A DNA stretch of 64,000 nt from Acorus gramineus (lineage: Eukaryota > Streptophyta > Magnoliopsida > Acorales > Acoraceae). Below the pieces are notes generated by a model. The model was not told the DNA's origin, did not search any database, and worked only from the letters and a program-made list of their open reading frames with translations. The DNA is taken from the NCBI GenBank assembly GCA_030737835.1, contig JAUJYN010000020.1, positions 2,294,001 through 2,358,000 of the forward strand, given 5' to 3'. The first letter of the stretch is position 1; each line of letters starts with the position of its first letter. A program made the position numbers and the translations under genes. Below are positions 43,896 through 54,693 of the stretch, one piece after another.

Positions 43896-43914
43896 AATGG
43901 CTCTGTCCCCAGAA

Positions 43915-45207
43915 TCAGATTTTTCTCAAACTCGATCGCGCGATCCGACGGTAATCCTGGAAGATCATGGGGAAAACCTCAGGATACTCTGCCACGACCG
44001 AAGTCTGACTGATATCTGCCCGCAGTGGTGCGTCCTCCTCAGCAATATACGTCAGAAAGCCCTCGCATCCTCCCTGAAGGAGTCTCCACGCCTGGATGGA
44101 CGACACGAACCCCAAAGGGGCTATGTCACGATCGCCCACGAACTGGAAGGACCTCCGACCCGGAAGGTGGAAAGACACTGACTTGGCAAAACAGTCGATG
44201 CTGGCGTGACTAGCTGAAAGCCAATCCATTCCCAGGATGGCATCGAAGTCCGTCATAGCGAGCTCCACCAACTCCATCGGAAACTCATGCTCCGCAACCA
44301 CCATGGTACACCCTCGATACACATAACGGAGGAGAATACGGTCTCCGACGGGCAATGATATCTCCAGGATAACATCAAGAGGGGCGGACACCACGCCCAT
44401 CCGTCTCGCAAAAGCAGGAGACACGAACGAATGCGTGGCTTCGGAATCAAATAACACATATGCAGGGAGCTGGGAGATCTGAACAATACCTCGGACCACG
44501 CTACCTGAAGCCTGCGCCTCCTCGGCCGAAAGTGCTGCAACTCTGCCCTGAACAAACTGCGGCTGAGGAGCAGGGGCACGCCTCGCAGGCTGCACTGGCT
44601 GCCTCCTCTGGTCAACACGGCCACCCTGTGGCTGCTGCTGCTGCGGCTGGCGCTGAGGCTGCTGCTGCTGGTACGGCTGCTGCTGTAGCTGCTGCTGCTG
44701 CTGCGGAGGCAGCACGCGGGGTCGGCCAGCATCAGGGCAATTATATAAAATATGCCCGATGCGCTGACAGTGATAACAGCGCCGCCTCTCTGGCTGCATG
44801 GACTGGACTGGTACTGCCGCAATGGGTGCTGGACCTCGCACTGGCACCACATCAACTGGAGTAGCGGCAGCCGCTGACTGATCAAAGCGGGGCCGCTTCT
44901 TCTTGCGCTGTCCCTGGTCCTGGCTCCTGGGAGGTCTCTGCTCTACCGAAGGGGTTGGAACCCCCATGGAGGCCCCGAGGTCTCGCTCGACTGTCTTCGC
45001 CCGAGACACCAAGTCCGAGTACCTCGTAAACGCCTGGGAAGAGACATGCACCCGAATGGTGCTGATGAGACCCATCTCGAATCGACGGCACCGCGTCTCC
45101 TCATCCATCACCAAGGCTGGGGCGAACCTGGAAAGCCTCGTGAAGCGCGTAGAGTAGTCCGCGACTGACATGGAGCCCTGCGTTAGCTGCTCAAACTCCC
45201 GCATCAC
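43915..45207 (-). pseudogene. Element E gag C-terminal half and protease
   Basis: Frame continues gag (FEQLTQGSMSVADYSTRFTR) to a single CCHC knuckle (CYHCQRIGHILYNC, about 44740-44785). A Gln-rich segment encoded by CAG/CTG repeats follows (44625-44710), then protease. The protease triad reads Asp-Ser-Glu (FDSEATHSF), a Gly-to-Glu change that should inactivate it. ILGMDWLSASHASIDC is the conserved protease end. A short frame break separates this from RT at about 43900. Confidence 0.87.
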
Positions 45208-45213
45208 GATCTG

Positions 45214-45846
45214 TCACGTCAAAAACGGGAAGTACTCCTCCAGGAAATACTTCCGGAACCCCGCCCATAAAAGCCGCTCCACTCCCTCTGGAATGTCCAC
45301 CGATCGGGTAGCCCACCAATCTGCGGTGCTACCCTTTAGCATGAAGGTGGCCAGGGAGACTCGCTGGCGATCGGTGCAGTGCATGGTCGAGAAGATCTTG
45401 TCCACCTCCATCAACCATCGCTCAGGGGCAAGGGGGTCCGCCGTCTGTCCGTGGAACTCGGGAGGGTGGAGCTTCAGAAAGGCAGTGAGGCCACTCTGGT
45501 GCACTCGCGCTGCAGCCTCTAGCTCCACCTCCCTCTCCAGGGGATCCTGAACTCTCACCGCTGGAATCACCATGGGAGCAGGGGGTACATCAGGTACCAC
45601 AGGCGGATCTGCCACCAAGGGGACCTGTGGAACTGCATCACGGGCCGCCCTCAGCTCCTGAATCTCTCTAGCCTGCTCAGCTAACGCCCTCATCTGGGCC
45701 TCTAATGCTCTCGTCTGAGTCTCCACCAGATCTGCTATCCGAGCGTAAGCACGCTCCCATGCAGGAGGCTCCTGCGCCAATCCTGGCCCCATAGCCGAGG
45801 ACTCTCCAGTATCATCCTCACCTCTAGTAGGTCCGGGAAGCTCCAA
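45214..45846 (-). pseudogene. Element E gag N-terminal half
   Basis: Starts MELPGPTRGEDDTGESS; a heptad-rich helix (RIADLVETQTRALEAQMRAL) suggests coiled-coil oligomerisation. Gag core includes FHGQTADPLAPERWLMEVDK and KYFLEEYFPF. A TGA at about 45211-45213 ends it where the homologous position at 50210 is CGA. The true family start ATGCCTCCTCG lies slightly upstream (about 45890, minus). Confidence 0.87.
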
Positions 45847-45994
45847 AGGTCAAGAGGGACCACGTCCACGCATTCCTCTGCGAGGAGGCATATCAGCAAC
45901 CTAAGAAAACCAGACACTAGGATCAGAATACTCATATAGAAATCCTAGGATTCATCTCTACAAAAAAAAAGACAATTGGCTCTGACAGGACCAG

Positions 45995-46006
45995 GCTCTG
46001 ATACCA
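45995..46006 (-). promoter_or_regulatory. Primer-binding site of element E
   Basis: TGGTATCAGAGC on the minus strand, five nucleotides from the LTR end GTGACA. Complementary to initiator tRNA-Met. Confidence 0.9.
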
Positions 46007-46011
46007 ACTTT

Positions 46012-46474
46012 TGTCACGCCCCAGGGCGGCCGTCCCCGAGGCGTGGCAATGGTATATATGATATCAGCAGTCTATACAGGAGGTCAATAACATACTCTAA
46101 ACAACATCAAAATGACAACACAGACAACAATGAGACTGACATGATATACACTAATAGCGGAAGCTATAAGACTGAATCTGTAATTCAAAGACATATTACA
46201 GACTCGATACATAATCAACTATCCTGTGAGAGCCAATATATACACGACATCCAAATATAATACAAACGTGTGCCCAAGCACGGAATACAATACATACAAT
46301 CAAAGGGGGATGCTGACGGCCTCTCACACGCAGAACGTGACGCTGCTCCGCTACCGCTGATGTGCCTCGGGGAGCTCCTCCTTCAGATCCGACTCAGATA
46401 TCACTGGAGAAAAAAATACATGCGAGGGGTGAGCCACATGCTCAGTCAATAGCACAACCCATGCATCACAATTC
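46012..46474 (-). repeat. Element E 5' LTR, only the PBS-proximal 463 bp
   Basis: Closely matches 38387-38850. It stops at ...CACAATTC where element F begins at 46475. The remainder expected after that point (as at 38851-41063) is not found directly beyond element F, so it was deleted or displaced. Confidence 0.85.
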
Positions 46475-46901
46475 TGTTATATATGTGTCACTTTTAACCT
46501 TCTGGTAACCATTGGGACATTCTGACAGTTTTTCAATTTTTTTCATTTTTCGATCGGAACCGCTAAAATCTTGGACTGTTAGCTATCGTCCTGAGTTTGA
46601 GGACTCCGATCGAGAATCTAACTGCATATTATGTGTCCTGGTGCCATTCCAAGCTGCTCACGAAAATTTCATCGAATTCCGGTAACGTTTTAGAATTTCA
46701 CAGTTTCGAAGCGTATCCGGGTTTTGACCGAGCGAGAAGTCATTGGGAGACTTGACTTGGTCAAAGTGGGCCCCATGACTTGGTCAAATATGTTTGGATT
46801 TTAGTGTGGTTGGGTTGACTAGGGTCAAACCACACTTAAGCCTCCCTAATGCTAGCTTAAACCCTAATTAACCTAGCTTAGCCTAATCTAATTGTGGGGA
46901 T

Positions 46902-46909
46902 TATATATA
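46902..46909 (+). promoter_or_regulatory. TATA box of element F LTR
   Basis: TTATATATAAG followed about 30 nt later by the CACTATTCATCATCTTCCCC start-like region. Conserved in the 3' LTR (near 52771, slightly changed). Confidence 0.6.
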
Positions 46910-47042
46910 AGTGAGCTAAAAATATCTCCCCCACTATTCATCATCTTCCCCAATTGATTTTCTCTCTCCCCCTCTCTCTTTTTCTCCCATATGACCTAGC
47001 TAGAGGGCTTGGATCCAAAAACCCAAAGAAGAGAAAGGAAAG

Positions 47043-47133
47043 GTGAGCTCCCGATCTATCCCCCGGTGGTCTCAAATTCGAGTTCCCACTTGTTTGACCC
47101 CCTCTCTCACCCTCTTTTCTCCTCTGATATCAG
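47043..47133 (+). other. Putative leader intron 1 (91 nt) of element F
   Basis: GGAAAG/GTGAGC opens and CTGATATCAG/CC closes it. The element E LTR has the same 91-nt distance between matching signals, although its donor is GTATTG. Confidence 0.5.
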
Positions 47134-47236
47134 CCATCTTGAGGGCAGAAGGAGATCTAAGTGGTGGTGGTCTTTGGGGAGGTGTTTCGGTGCACGAAGA
47201 GCTCCCGATCCCCTTACCTTCCTTTCCTCTCCTAGG
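47134..47236 (+). other. Putative leader exon 2 (103 nt) of element F
   Basis: Begins CCATCTTGAGGGC, ends CCTCTCCTAGG before GTAGGC. Same length in the 3' LTR (53006-53108) and in element E (40290-40392); 93-94 nt in three other copies. Confidence 0.55.
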
Positions 47237-47394
47237 GTAGGCTTTCTTCCCTTCCTTTCCATGTTTAGATGCATGTTAGGAGGGTGATTTTCAGTTAGGG
47301 TGGCTATGGGTGGCGGAGGGTGGCCGTTGGTGGCGGTCGGAGGCGGTTGGGGGCCATTGGTGGCCGTCGGGGAGGTGGTAGGTTGGCTCGGGTA

Positions 47395-47830
47395 GGCTGG
47401 CAGCGCAGGAAGCGCAGGCAGGCGGGCTGGCAGGCGCAGGGCTGGGCGCTGTCAAGCGTGCGCGCGGGCGTGCGCGCGCGTGGAGCAAGAGTGTTCGGGT
47501 GCTGCGTGCTGGGCGCCGTGCGGGGGCGTGCGCGCGTGGCGCTGTGCGAGGCGCAGTGCGTGCCGTGCGCACTGGGCCGCGTGCGGGTGCTGCGCGCAGG
47601 GCGCCGAGCGGGGTGTGTGTGCGGGGCACTGCGCAGGGGCGCAGTGCAGGCGGGTGCATGTGCGGGGCGCTGCGCTGCGACGCAGTGCGCGCGGGTGCAC
47701 CCGGGGCTTGGCTCGGCCATGCGCCTGGGTGCGCGGGCTGGGGCGCGGCTGTGCGCCTGGGTCGGGTGGCCGTGCGTACGGCTGCCCGGGGGTTCGGGAG
47801 TGAGTCGGGGTGCTCGGGCTCGCGTGCGTA
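47395..47830. repeat. GC-rich alternating tract, element F 5' LTR
   Basis: GTGCGCGC-type sequence between exon 2 and the micro-exon. Frames such as 47320-47922 are compositional. Confidence 0.7.
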
Positions 47831-47929
47831 CGGGCCGTATGTACGTTTGCCCGAATGTTGTGTATTTTATTGTATTTTTTGGATTTATTTGGGTATTTTA
47901 CTCACCGAATTGGTTACCCTAGTTTGCAG

Positions 47930-47965
47930 ATCTTGACGGACGGTCGCGCGACGACCCGGTCTTTG
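47930..47965 (+). other. 36-nt micro-exon-like block, element F 5' LTR
   Basis: AGTTTGCAG and GTGAGTGG flank the block, with the GTCGCGCGAC palindrome inside. Confidence 0.6.
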
Positions 47966-48976
47966 GTGAGTGGTACAATCCAACCCAGTAGGGAGGCGCT
48001 ATATGCACTTTGGCATATACCATCCTCCCCTGGGGCACCCTGGTCAATATTAACCGGTGTAATATGTAATCCATGCAAGCATGATTAATATGTAGAATGC
48101 ATGCCACCCTAGACTTTGTATGTTAGGGACTTGCACCCTTAGGATATGTGTAAGAGCCATGCATCCTGTCACCCTGTTCTCATGCTAGGAAGCCTCGACC
48201 TATGCATGTGTCCTACTAGTTTGATTTATTAAATTAAATGCTAGCATATGATTATTGGCATGTCTTAGATAATATTATAGGGAGGGGCCTTGCGAGGTCA
48301 ACATTGAGACCCGGGCTAGGGTACTCCGTGTTCCTTGTTTGGTTGTCAGGATGTCCTATATCGGGACCTCACGCTGCCCTCCCAAGGTTTCTTTTCCCAA
48401 TAATATTATAACCCTCATTAATTATTATTATATATGTTCCCCGCATCTTGGTTATGCGCCCTGGAGGAATTCTGAAGAATTCATGACATTAGAGTTGTTG
48501 TGATGTGTTGTCGGCTGATCCGACTGGATCATATGCATATGGATAGGCTGTTCTGTTCCCTTCGTTGGATCCGTGTAGAGACTGCCTCAGCGTTAGAAAG
48601 GCTGTCCCGTGGAGGGGCTCCCATCAGTAGGCACCTCCTGATTTGGGACGGACTGTGCTGAATGTGGGAGTGGCCAAGCGGCCTACGGAGTGGGGAGAGA
48701 CTATCGGTGGACCAAGGGTGACCCACAGCCTAGTCAGTCCCAATATCCTATGTCACCATATTGAGGGGTGAGGTTGAGGGTGTGGTGGGTCGGCGATGTA
48801 GCGACCCACTGGTTTGTAAGTCCCAATATCCTATGTCACCTATTGAGGGGTGAGGGTGAGGGTGTAGTGGGTTGGCGATAGCGACCCACTGGTTTTGTGT
48901 AGTTCCTGCCACTTTGAGGCTTGTATAATGGGATTGTGGTTAATATAATCTGTGATGCATGGGTTGTGCTGTTCAC

Positions 48977-49015
48977 TGAGCGTGTGGCTCACCCCTCGCA
49001 TAATATTTTCTCCAG
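48977..49015 (+). promoter_or_regulatory. Hairpin plus acceptor-like site, element F 5' LTR
   Basis: TGAGC-GTGTG-GCTCA then ATATTTTCTCCAG. Equivalent to modules at 6357, 9171, 26917 and 55806. Confidence 0.5.
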
Positions 49016-49420
49016 TGTCATCTGAGTCGGATCTGGAGGAGGAGCTCCCCGAGGGACTACATCAGTAGCGGAGTAGCGCCACATCCCGCGAGTATCAGAG
49101 GCTATCAGCATCCCTTTTGATTGTATGTGTTATATTCCGTGCTTGGGCACGCGTTTGTATATTATTTGGATGTCTTTGTATATATTGGCTCTCACAGGAC
49201 AGTTGATTATGTATCGAGTCTGTAATATGTTTTTGATTTACAGACTCAGTCTTTTAGCTTCCGCTATTTGTGTATATATCATGTCAGTCCCTTTGTTGTC
49301 TGTGTTGAAATTGTTGATGTTGTTTAGGGTATGTTATTGACCTCCTGTTTTGACTGATATATATATCATATATACACTTGCCGCGTCCCGGGGACGGCCG
49401 CCCTGGGGCGTGACAAAAGT

Positions 49421-49432
49421 TGGTATCAGAAC
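49421..49432 (+). promoter_or_regulatory. Primer-binding site of element F (one mismatch)
   Basis: TGGTATCAGAAC, five nucleotides after the LTR. G-to-A relative to the initiator-Met PBS of the other elements, a late transition. Confidence 0.85.
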
Positions 49433-49534
49433 CTGGTCCTGTCAGAGCCAATGGTCTTCTTTTCGTAGAGATGAGTCCTAGGATTTCTATATGAGTATTC
49501 TGATCCTAGTGTCTGGTTTTCTTAGGTTGCTGAT

Positions 49535-50065
49535 ATGCCTCCTCGCAGAGGACGGCGCGGACATGGTCCCTCTCGACCTTTGGAGGTTTCCAGACCTACC
49601 AGAGGCGAGGATGCTACTGGAGAGTCCACGGCTGTGAGGCCAGGATCGGCGCAGGAGCCTCCCGCATGGGAACGTGTGTTCGCTCGGATAGCGGATTTGG
49701 TGGAGACTCAGACAAGGGCACTGGAGGCCCAGACCAGAGTGTTGGCAGAGCAGGCTAGAGAGATTCAGGAGCTGAGAGCGGCCCGTGATGCAGTTCCACA
49801 GGTCCCCTTGGTGGCAGATCCGCCAGTGGTACCCGAAGTACCCCCAGTCCCCGTGGTGATTCCGGTGGTGAGAGTTCAGGATCCCCTGGCGAGGGAGGTG
49901 GGGCTAGAGGCTGCAGGGCAGGTGCAGCAGAGTGGCCTCGCAGCCTTTCTGAAGCTCCACCCTCCCGAGTTCTATGGCCAGACGGCGGATCCTCTTGCCC
50001 CAGAGCGATGGTTGATGGAGGTGGATGCGATCTTCTCGACCATGCTTTGCACCGATCGCCAGTGA
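49535..50065 (+). pseudogene. Element F gag N-terminal part
   Basis: Starts MPPRRGRRGHGPSR, the family gag start, preceded by a TTTTCTTAG acceptor-like site. It includes ARIADLVETQTRALEAQTRV and FYGQTADPLAPERWLMEVDA. It ends at TGA (about 50063) where element E has CGA (Arg), a C-to-T change. Confidence 0.88.
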
Positions 50066-50925
50066 GTCTCCCTGGCCACCTTTTTGTTGAAGGGTGGCGC
50101 TGCCTACTGGTGGGCTACCCAAGTGGTGGACATCCCCAAGGGAGTGGAGCAGCTTCGATGGGCAGGATTCTGGAGGTATTTCCTAGAGGAGTACTTCCCG
50201 TTCTCGACGCGACAGATCGTGATGCAGGAGTTTGAGCAGCTGACGCAGGGCTCCATGTCTGTCGCTGACTACTCCACGCGCTTCACGAGGCTTTCCATAT
50301 TCACCCCAGCCTTGGTGATGGACGAGGAGACGCGGTGCCGTCGTTTTGAGCTTGGTCTCTGCAGCGCCATTCGGGTGCATGTCTCCTCCCAGGCTTTCTC
50401 GAGGTTCTCGGACTTGGTGTCTCGGGCAAAGACAGTCGAGCGAGACCTCGGGATCCTCGTGAGGGTTCCGCCCCCTTCTGCAGACCAGAGTCCCCCCAGG
50501 AGCCAGGACCAGGGACAGCGCAAGAAGAAGAGGCCCCGCTTTGATCAGTTAGCGGCTGCCTCTCCTCCAGCAGATGTGGTGCCAGTGCAAGGTCCAGCAC
50601 CCATTGCGGCGGTGCCAGTCCAAGCCAGGCGACCAGAGACGCGGCGCTGTTACCACTGTCAGCGCATCGAGCATATCTCGTATAATTGCCCAGATGCTGG
50701 CCGACCGCGTGTGCAGCCTCATCGTCAGCAGCAGTAGCCACAGGGTGGCCGTATTGACGAGTGGAGGCAACCAGTGCAGCCTGCGAGGCGTGCCTCTGCT
50801 CCTCAGCCGCAGTTCGTTTAGGGCAGAGTTGCAGCACTCTTGGCCGAGGAGGTGCAGGTTCCGGGTATTATGGTTCGAGGTAATGTTTTGTTTTCCCAGC
50901 TCCTTATATATATATGTGCGTTGTT
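50066..50925 (+). pseudogene. Element F gag C-terminal part up to protease start
   Basis: Same gag frame after the stop: WATQVVDIPKGVEQLRWAGF, FEQLTQGSMSVADYSTRFTR, and knuckle CYHCQRIEHISYNC (Gly-to-Glu near the His). Two further stops (TAG at about 50736 and 50819) replace CAG of element E. It breaks off at about 50925, just where the protease triad should come, and LTR-like sequence follows. Confidence 0.85.
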
Positions 50926-51690
50926 GATTGTTGTTATGCATGTGTGTGATATCTCGATGAGCGGGTATCGAGAGTGGTTGTTCGAGTTGAGGAGGCCGGG
51001 TTGTAGCCGTCCTGGCAGAAGACTCCCATCCGTAGGTACCACCGATGCAGTCGGAGGGGTACTGATCGTGGGAGTATGCCAGGTAGAGGCTACCCGGGAG
51101 AGGATTAATGAATGATGTCGTGAGCGTGGAATCGTTCTCCCCTACGTTGGATCCGTGTAGGGACTCCTCAGCATTAAACAGGCCTTCCTGACAGAGGCCT
51201 CCCATCAGTAGGCGCCTCTTGATTTGGGTTCGGACTGTGCTGAATTGTGGGAGCGGACCAGGCGGCCTACGGTGTGGAGGAGAGGCTACCGGTGGACCAG
51301 GGGTGTAGAGCAGTCTAAGTCTCTCCCAAAGTCCCAATATGTCTCCTTTTGGGAGTGAGGGTATGGATGAGGCGAAGACGTGTCGCCTCGTGACCCAATT
51401 GTTGTTCGACCGTTCCCAAAGATGTTGGGTCCGGTCTTGTGATGGATGTTGAAGGATATCGGTGGGTGATTATCTAGATGTAGATGATCCAGTGGGGTTG
51501 GTGGTGTTCTTTAAGAGTGATGTCTTCTTCTAGTGTTCCTTTTCTGGTTTAAGGGGCCGTGTGAGGTCAGCGTTGAGACCCGGGCTAGGGTACTCCGTGT
51601 TCCTTGTTTGGTTGTCGGGGTATCCTATATCGGGATCTCATGGTGCCCTCCCGAGGTTTCTTTTCCCAGTCAAGGAATACCCTGGAAGCA
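50926..51690 (+). repeat. LTR-derived filler in element F
   Basis: 50990-51500 matches LTR middle blocks (GTCCTGGCAGAAGACTCCCA, GGGAGTATGCCAGGTAGAGG; compare 200-320). 51555-51670 matches LTR sequence at 48290-48400 and the filler of element C. It replaces protease and most RT. The right border CCCAGTCAAGGAATACC is shared with element C. Confidence 0.75.
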
Positions 51691-52070
51691 TCAGCTGATG
51701 GTGGATTAAGTGCGAGCTTTGGTTGGAGCGTATGGTTTTCTGGGCCACGTGATTTTCCGGCGAGGGCATATCTGTGGACCCGATCAAGTTGCTCGCTGTG
51801 TCAAATTGGGTCGACCGTCGAACCCTGGTGAGATTCGGAGCTTCCTCGGCTTGGCGGGTTATTGCGGGAGGTTTGTCGAGGGTTTCTCGAGGATAGCTGT
51901 ACCTCCTAACCGCCTCGCTTGGAAGGATGTCCGGCTCGATTGGTCCCCGTCTTGAGAGGAGAGCTTCCTGGAGTTTAAGCGAAGGCTCACCTCAGCGCCG
52001 TTCTTACCCTTCTGTCTGGGAGGGGTGGGTTCGCAGTTTGCTCCGAGGCATCACGGTTGGGTGTGAGCTG
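51690..52070 (+). pseudogene. Element F RT thumb/connection fragment
   Basis: AAGTGCGAGCTTTGGTTGGA begins the palm end. [20 protein letters not shown] and a [16 protein letters not shown] stretch follow in shifted frames. The catalytic box is absent. Several stops and frameshifts. Confidence 0.8.
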
Positions 52071-52300
52071 TGTCCACGATGCTGCTCCCGTCATCCCGTT
52101 CGAGCCGCTCGTCTTCGAGCTGGACTTGTCATTCGTCAAGCAGTTGATTTAGATCATGGACTGCCGCGAGAAGAGGCTCCGCACCAAGACCATCCATCTG
52201 GTCAAAGTGCGATGGCAGCACCGTTCCGGTGCCGAGGCCATTTGGGAGCTCGAGGATGCCTTGCGTTACGCGTATCCGCATCTCTTCCCTTCCTAGAGGT
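52071..52300 (+). pseudogene. Element F integrase/chromodomain tail fragment
   Basis: Jumps directly from RNase H start to the tail. VIPFEPLVFELDLSFVKQLI-like and KRLRTKTIHLVKVRWQHRSG are readable, ending near PHLFPS. RNase H body and the integrase core are deleted. It keeps the Arg codon CGA that is a stop in element E. Confidence 0.8.
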
Positions 52301-52330
52301 TTTTGTATTATTTTGACGACAAAATTTCCT

Positions 52331-52344
52331 AAGGAGGGGAAAAA
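52331..52344 (+). promoter_or_regulatory. Polypurine tract of element F
   Basis: AAGGAGGGGAAAAA directly before TGTTATATATG at 52345. Confidence 0.85.
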
Positions 52345-53005
52345 TGTTATATATGTGTCACTTTTAACCTTCTGGTAACCATTGGGACATTCTGGCAGTT
52401 TTTTGGTTTTTTTCGTTTTTCGATCGGAACCGCTAAAATTTTGGACTGTTAGCTATCATCCTGAGTTTGAGGACAACGATCGAGAATCTAAAAGCATATT
52501 ATGTGTCCTGGTGCCATTCCAAGCCGCTCACGAAAGTTTCATCGAATTCCGGTAACGTCTTAGAATTTTGCAGTTCTGAAGCGTATCCGGGTTTTGACCG
52601 AGTGAGAAGTCATTGGGAGACTTGACTTGGTCATAGTGGGCCCCATGACTTGGTCAAATATGTTTGGATTTTAGTGTGGTTGGGTTGACTAGGGTCAAAC
52701 CACACTTAAGCCTCCCAAATGCTAGCTTAAACCCTAATTAACCTAGCTTAGCCTAATCTAATTGTGGGGATTATATAAAGGTGAGCTAAAAATATCTCCC
52801 CCACTATTCATCATCTTCCCCAATTGATTTTCTCTCTCCCCCTCTCTCTTTTTCTACCATATGACCTAGCTAGAGGGCTTAGATCCAAAAACCCAAAGAA
52901 GAGAAAGGAAAGGTGAGCTCTCCCGATCTATCCCCCGGTGGTCACGGATTCGAGTTCCCACTTGTTTGACCCCCTCTCTCGCCCTCTTTTCTCCTCTGAT
53001 TTCAG

Positions 53006-53108
53006 CCATCTTGAGGGCTGAAGGAGATCTAAGTGGTGGTGGTCTTTGGGGAGGTGTTTCGGTGCACGAAGAGCTCCCGATCCCCTTCCCTTCCTTTCCC
53101 CTCCTAGG
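53006..53108 (+). other. Putative leader exon 2 (103 nt), element F 3' LTR
   Basis: TGATTTCAG acceptor and TAGG/GTAAGC donor. The donor here is closer to consensus than in the 5' LTR. Confidence 0.55.
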
Positions 53109-54089
53109 GTAAGCTTTCTTCCCTCCCTTTCATGTTTAGATGCTTGATAGGAGGGTGATTTTGAGTTAGGGTGGCTGTGGGTGGCGGAGGGTGGCCGTTG
53201 GTGGCGGTCGGAGGCGGTTGGGGGCCATTGGTGGCCGTCGGGGAGGTGGTAGGTTGTCCTGGGTAGGCTGGCAGCGCAGGCAGGCAGGCTGGTAGGCTGG
53301 TAGGCACAGGGCTGGGCACTGTCGGGCGTGCGCGCGGGTGGAGCAGGAGTGTTCGGGTGCTGCGCGCTGGGCGCCGTGCAGGGGCGTGCGCGCGGGGCGC
53401 TGCACGAGGCGCAGTGCGTGCTGTGCGCGCGGGGCCGCGTGCGGGTGCTGCGCGCAGGGCGCTGAGCGGGAGTGTGTGATACATGAAAGTTGTAGATAAT
53501 CTTCTTAGCTGTCCATCGGTCTTGGAATCAAGCAATTCGGAGCTGTATCGGGGAAGTTATAGCTGTTCTAATGAAGCTTGCGCAGAATTTCTAGTCGGGG
53601 GTGACTTAGTAAATTCTCCTTAAGATATTTGTGATAAATATCTTTCTCCTCTCTCTTCTCCTCCCAATGTGCACGTCGACCTCTGCTGGGTCTCATTTTC
53701 TCTCCTTCAAAGCCCCCACCAAGTGTTTGATCAAATGTTCCAATGAGAAGGAGAAGGTGGTGGTGGAGGAAGAATAGCTTGTGTGCATGTGTTGTTGTTG
53801 TTTGTTCCTCTCTATCTCAAGCTCCGTTTCTCATGATCTCTTCCCCCCTGTTTGCTTCCATGAGGAGGCTGAGGAGAGGCCGAGGAGAGGTGGTGGTGGT
53901 GGTGGTTCCGGCGGCGGTGTTTCGGTGCGCGAAGGGCCCCGAACCTCCCCCTTTCTTTTCCCTCCCAAGGTGAGCTCCTCCCCTCCTTTTTCTTGGTTTT
54001 CTTGGCCTAAGGGGTTGTGGGAAAGTCATGCATGTTAGGTAGGTAGGTTGGGGAGGGTGTGAGGGGTTGGGATGGGTGAAAATGAGGTT

Positions 54090-54575
54090 TAGAGGGCTTG
54101 GGCGCGTGCTGGGCGTCATCTGCTCGCGTGCGCGCGCAGGCGGGCGCTCAGACGCGCGCAGGCGCGTGCGCGTGGGTGCGCGGGTGCGCGCGGGTGAGCG
54201 CGGGTGCAGGCGCGAGCGGGGGTGAGCGCGGGTGCGCGCGGGAGCGCTCAGGCGCGCCCGGGCGTGCGCGCAGGCGTTCGCGCACGCGGGCAGGGCACCT
54301 GGGCACTGCGCCTGGGTGTGTGGCAGGGCGCCTGGGCAGTGCTCCTGGGCGCGGAGCTGGGGACCAGTGCGCGCGCGCGTGCTGGGGCGCGGGCTGGACG
54401 CGCGGTGCGTGCGGGCAGGCGAGCGGCAGTGCGCCGATGGTGCCGGGGTGTGTGCGTGCGTGCGTGCATGCGCATTCGTGCGTGCGCGTGCAGGTGGCCG
54501 TGCGTATGGCTGCCCGGGGGTTCGGGAGTGTGTCGGGGTGGTCGGACTCCCGTGCGTACAGGCCGTATGTACGCT
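54090..54575. repeat. GC-rich alternating tract, element F 3' LTR
   Basis: Second such tract within this LTR (first about 53265-53475). No coding signal despite long frames on both strands. Confidence 0.7.
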
Positions 54576-54657
54576 TGTCCGAGTGTTGGGTATTTTTAGT
54601 GTATTTGTTGTGTATATTGTGTATTTTACTCACCAAGTTGATTACCCTGTCTTGCAG

Positions 54658-54693
54658 ATCTTGACGGACGGTCACGCGACGACCCGGATATTG
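54658..54693 (+). other. 36-nt micro-exon-like block, element F 3' LTR
   Basis: CTTGCAG and GTGAGTGG flanks. The palindrome is weakened by one change (GTCACGCGAC). Confidence 0.55.

Larger units (their letters stand above)
38387..46474 (-). mobile_element. Long-LTR chromovirus (element E), minus strand, 5' LTR broken
   Basis: Minus-strand order from right: broken 5' LTR (46474-46012), PBS, gag, protease, RT, RNase H, integrase with chromodomain, polypurine tract, 3' LTR (41063-38387). Coding potential is the most complete of its family here and served as reference for elements C and F. It is inactivated by stops and small indels. The first 460 bp of both LTRs are very similar. Another element starts at 46475 inside its 5' LTR. 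No TSD can be assigned (CTATA at the left edge). Confidence 0.88.
46475..49415 (+). repeat. Element F 5' LTR
   Basis: TGTTATATATGTGTC to GGGGCGTGACA, 2941 bp. It shows the clearest ladder of leader signals: TATA 46902-46909, donor 47043, acceptor/exon 47134-47236, GC-rich tract 47395-47830, micro-exon 47930-47965, two-unit tandem block 48735-48895, and hairpin/acceptor 48977-49015. Confidence 0.92.
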
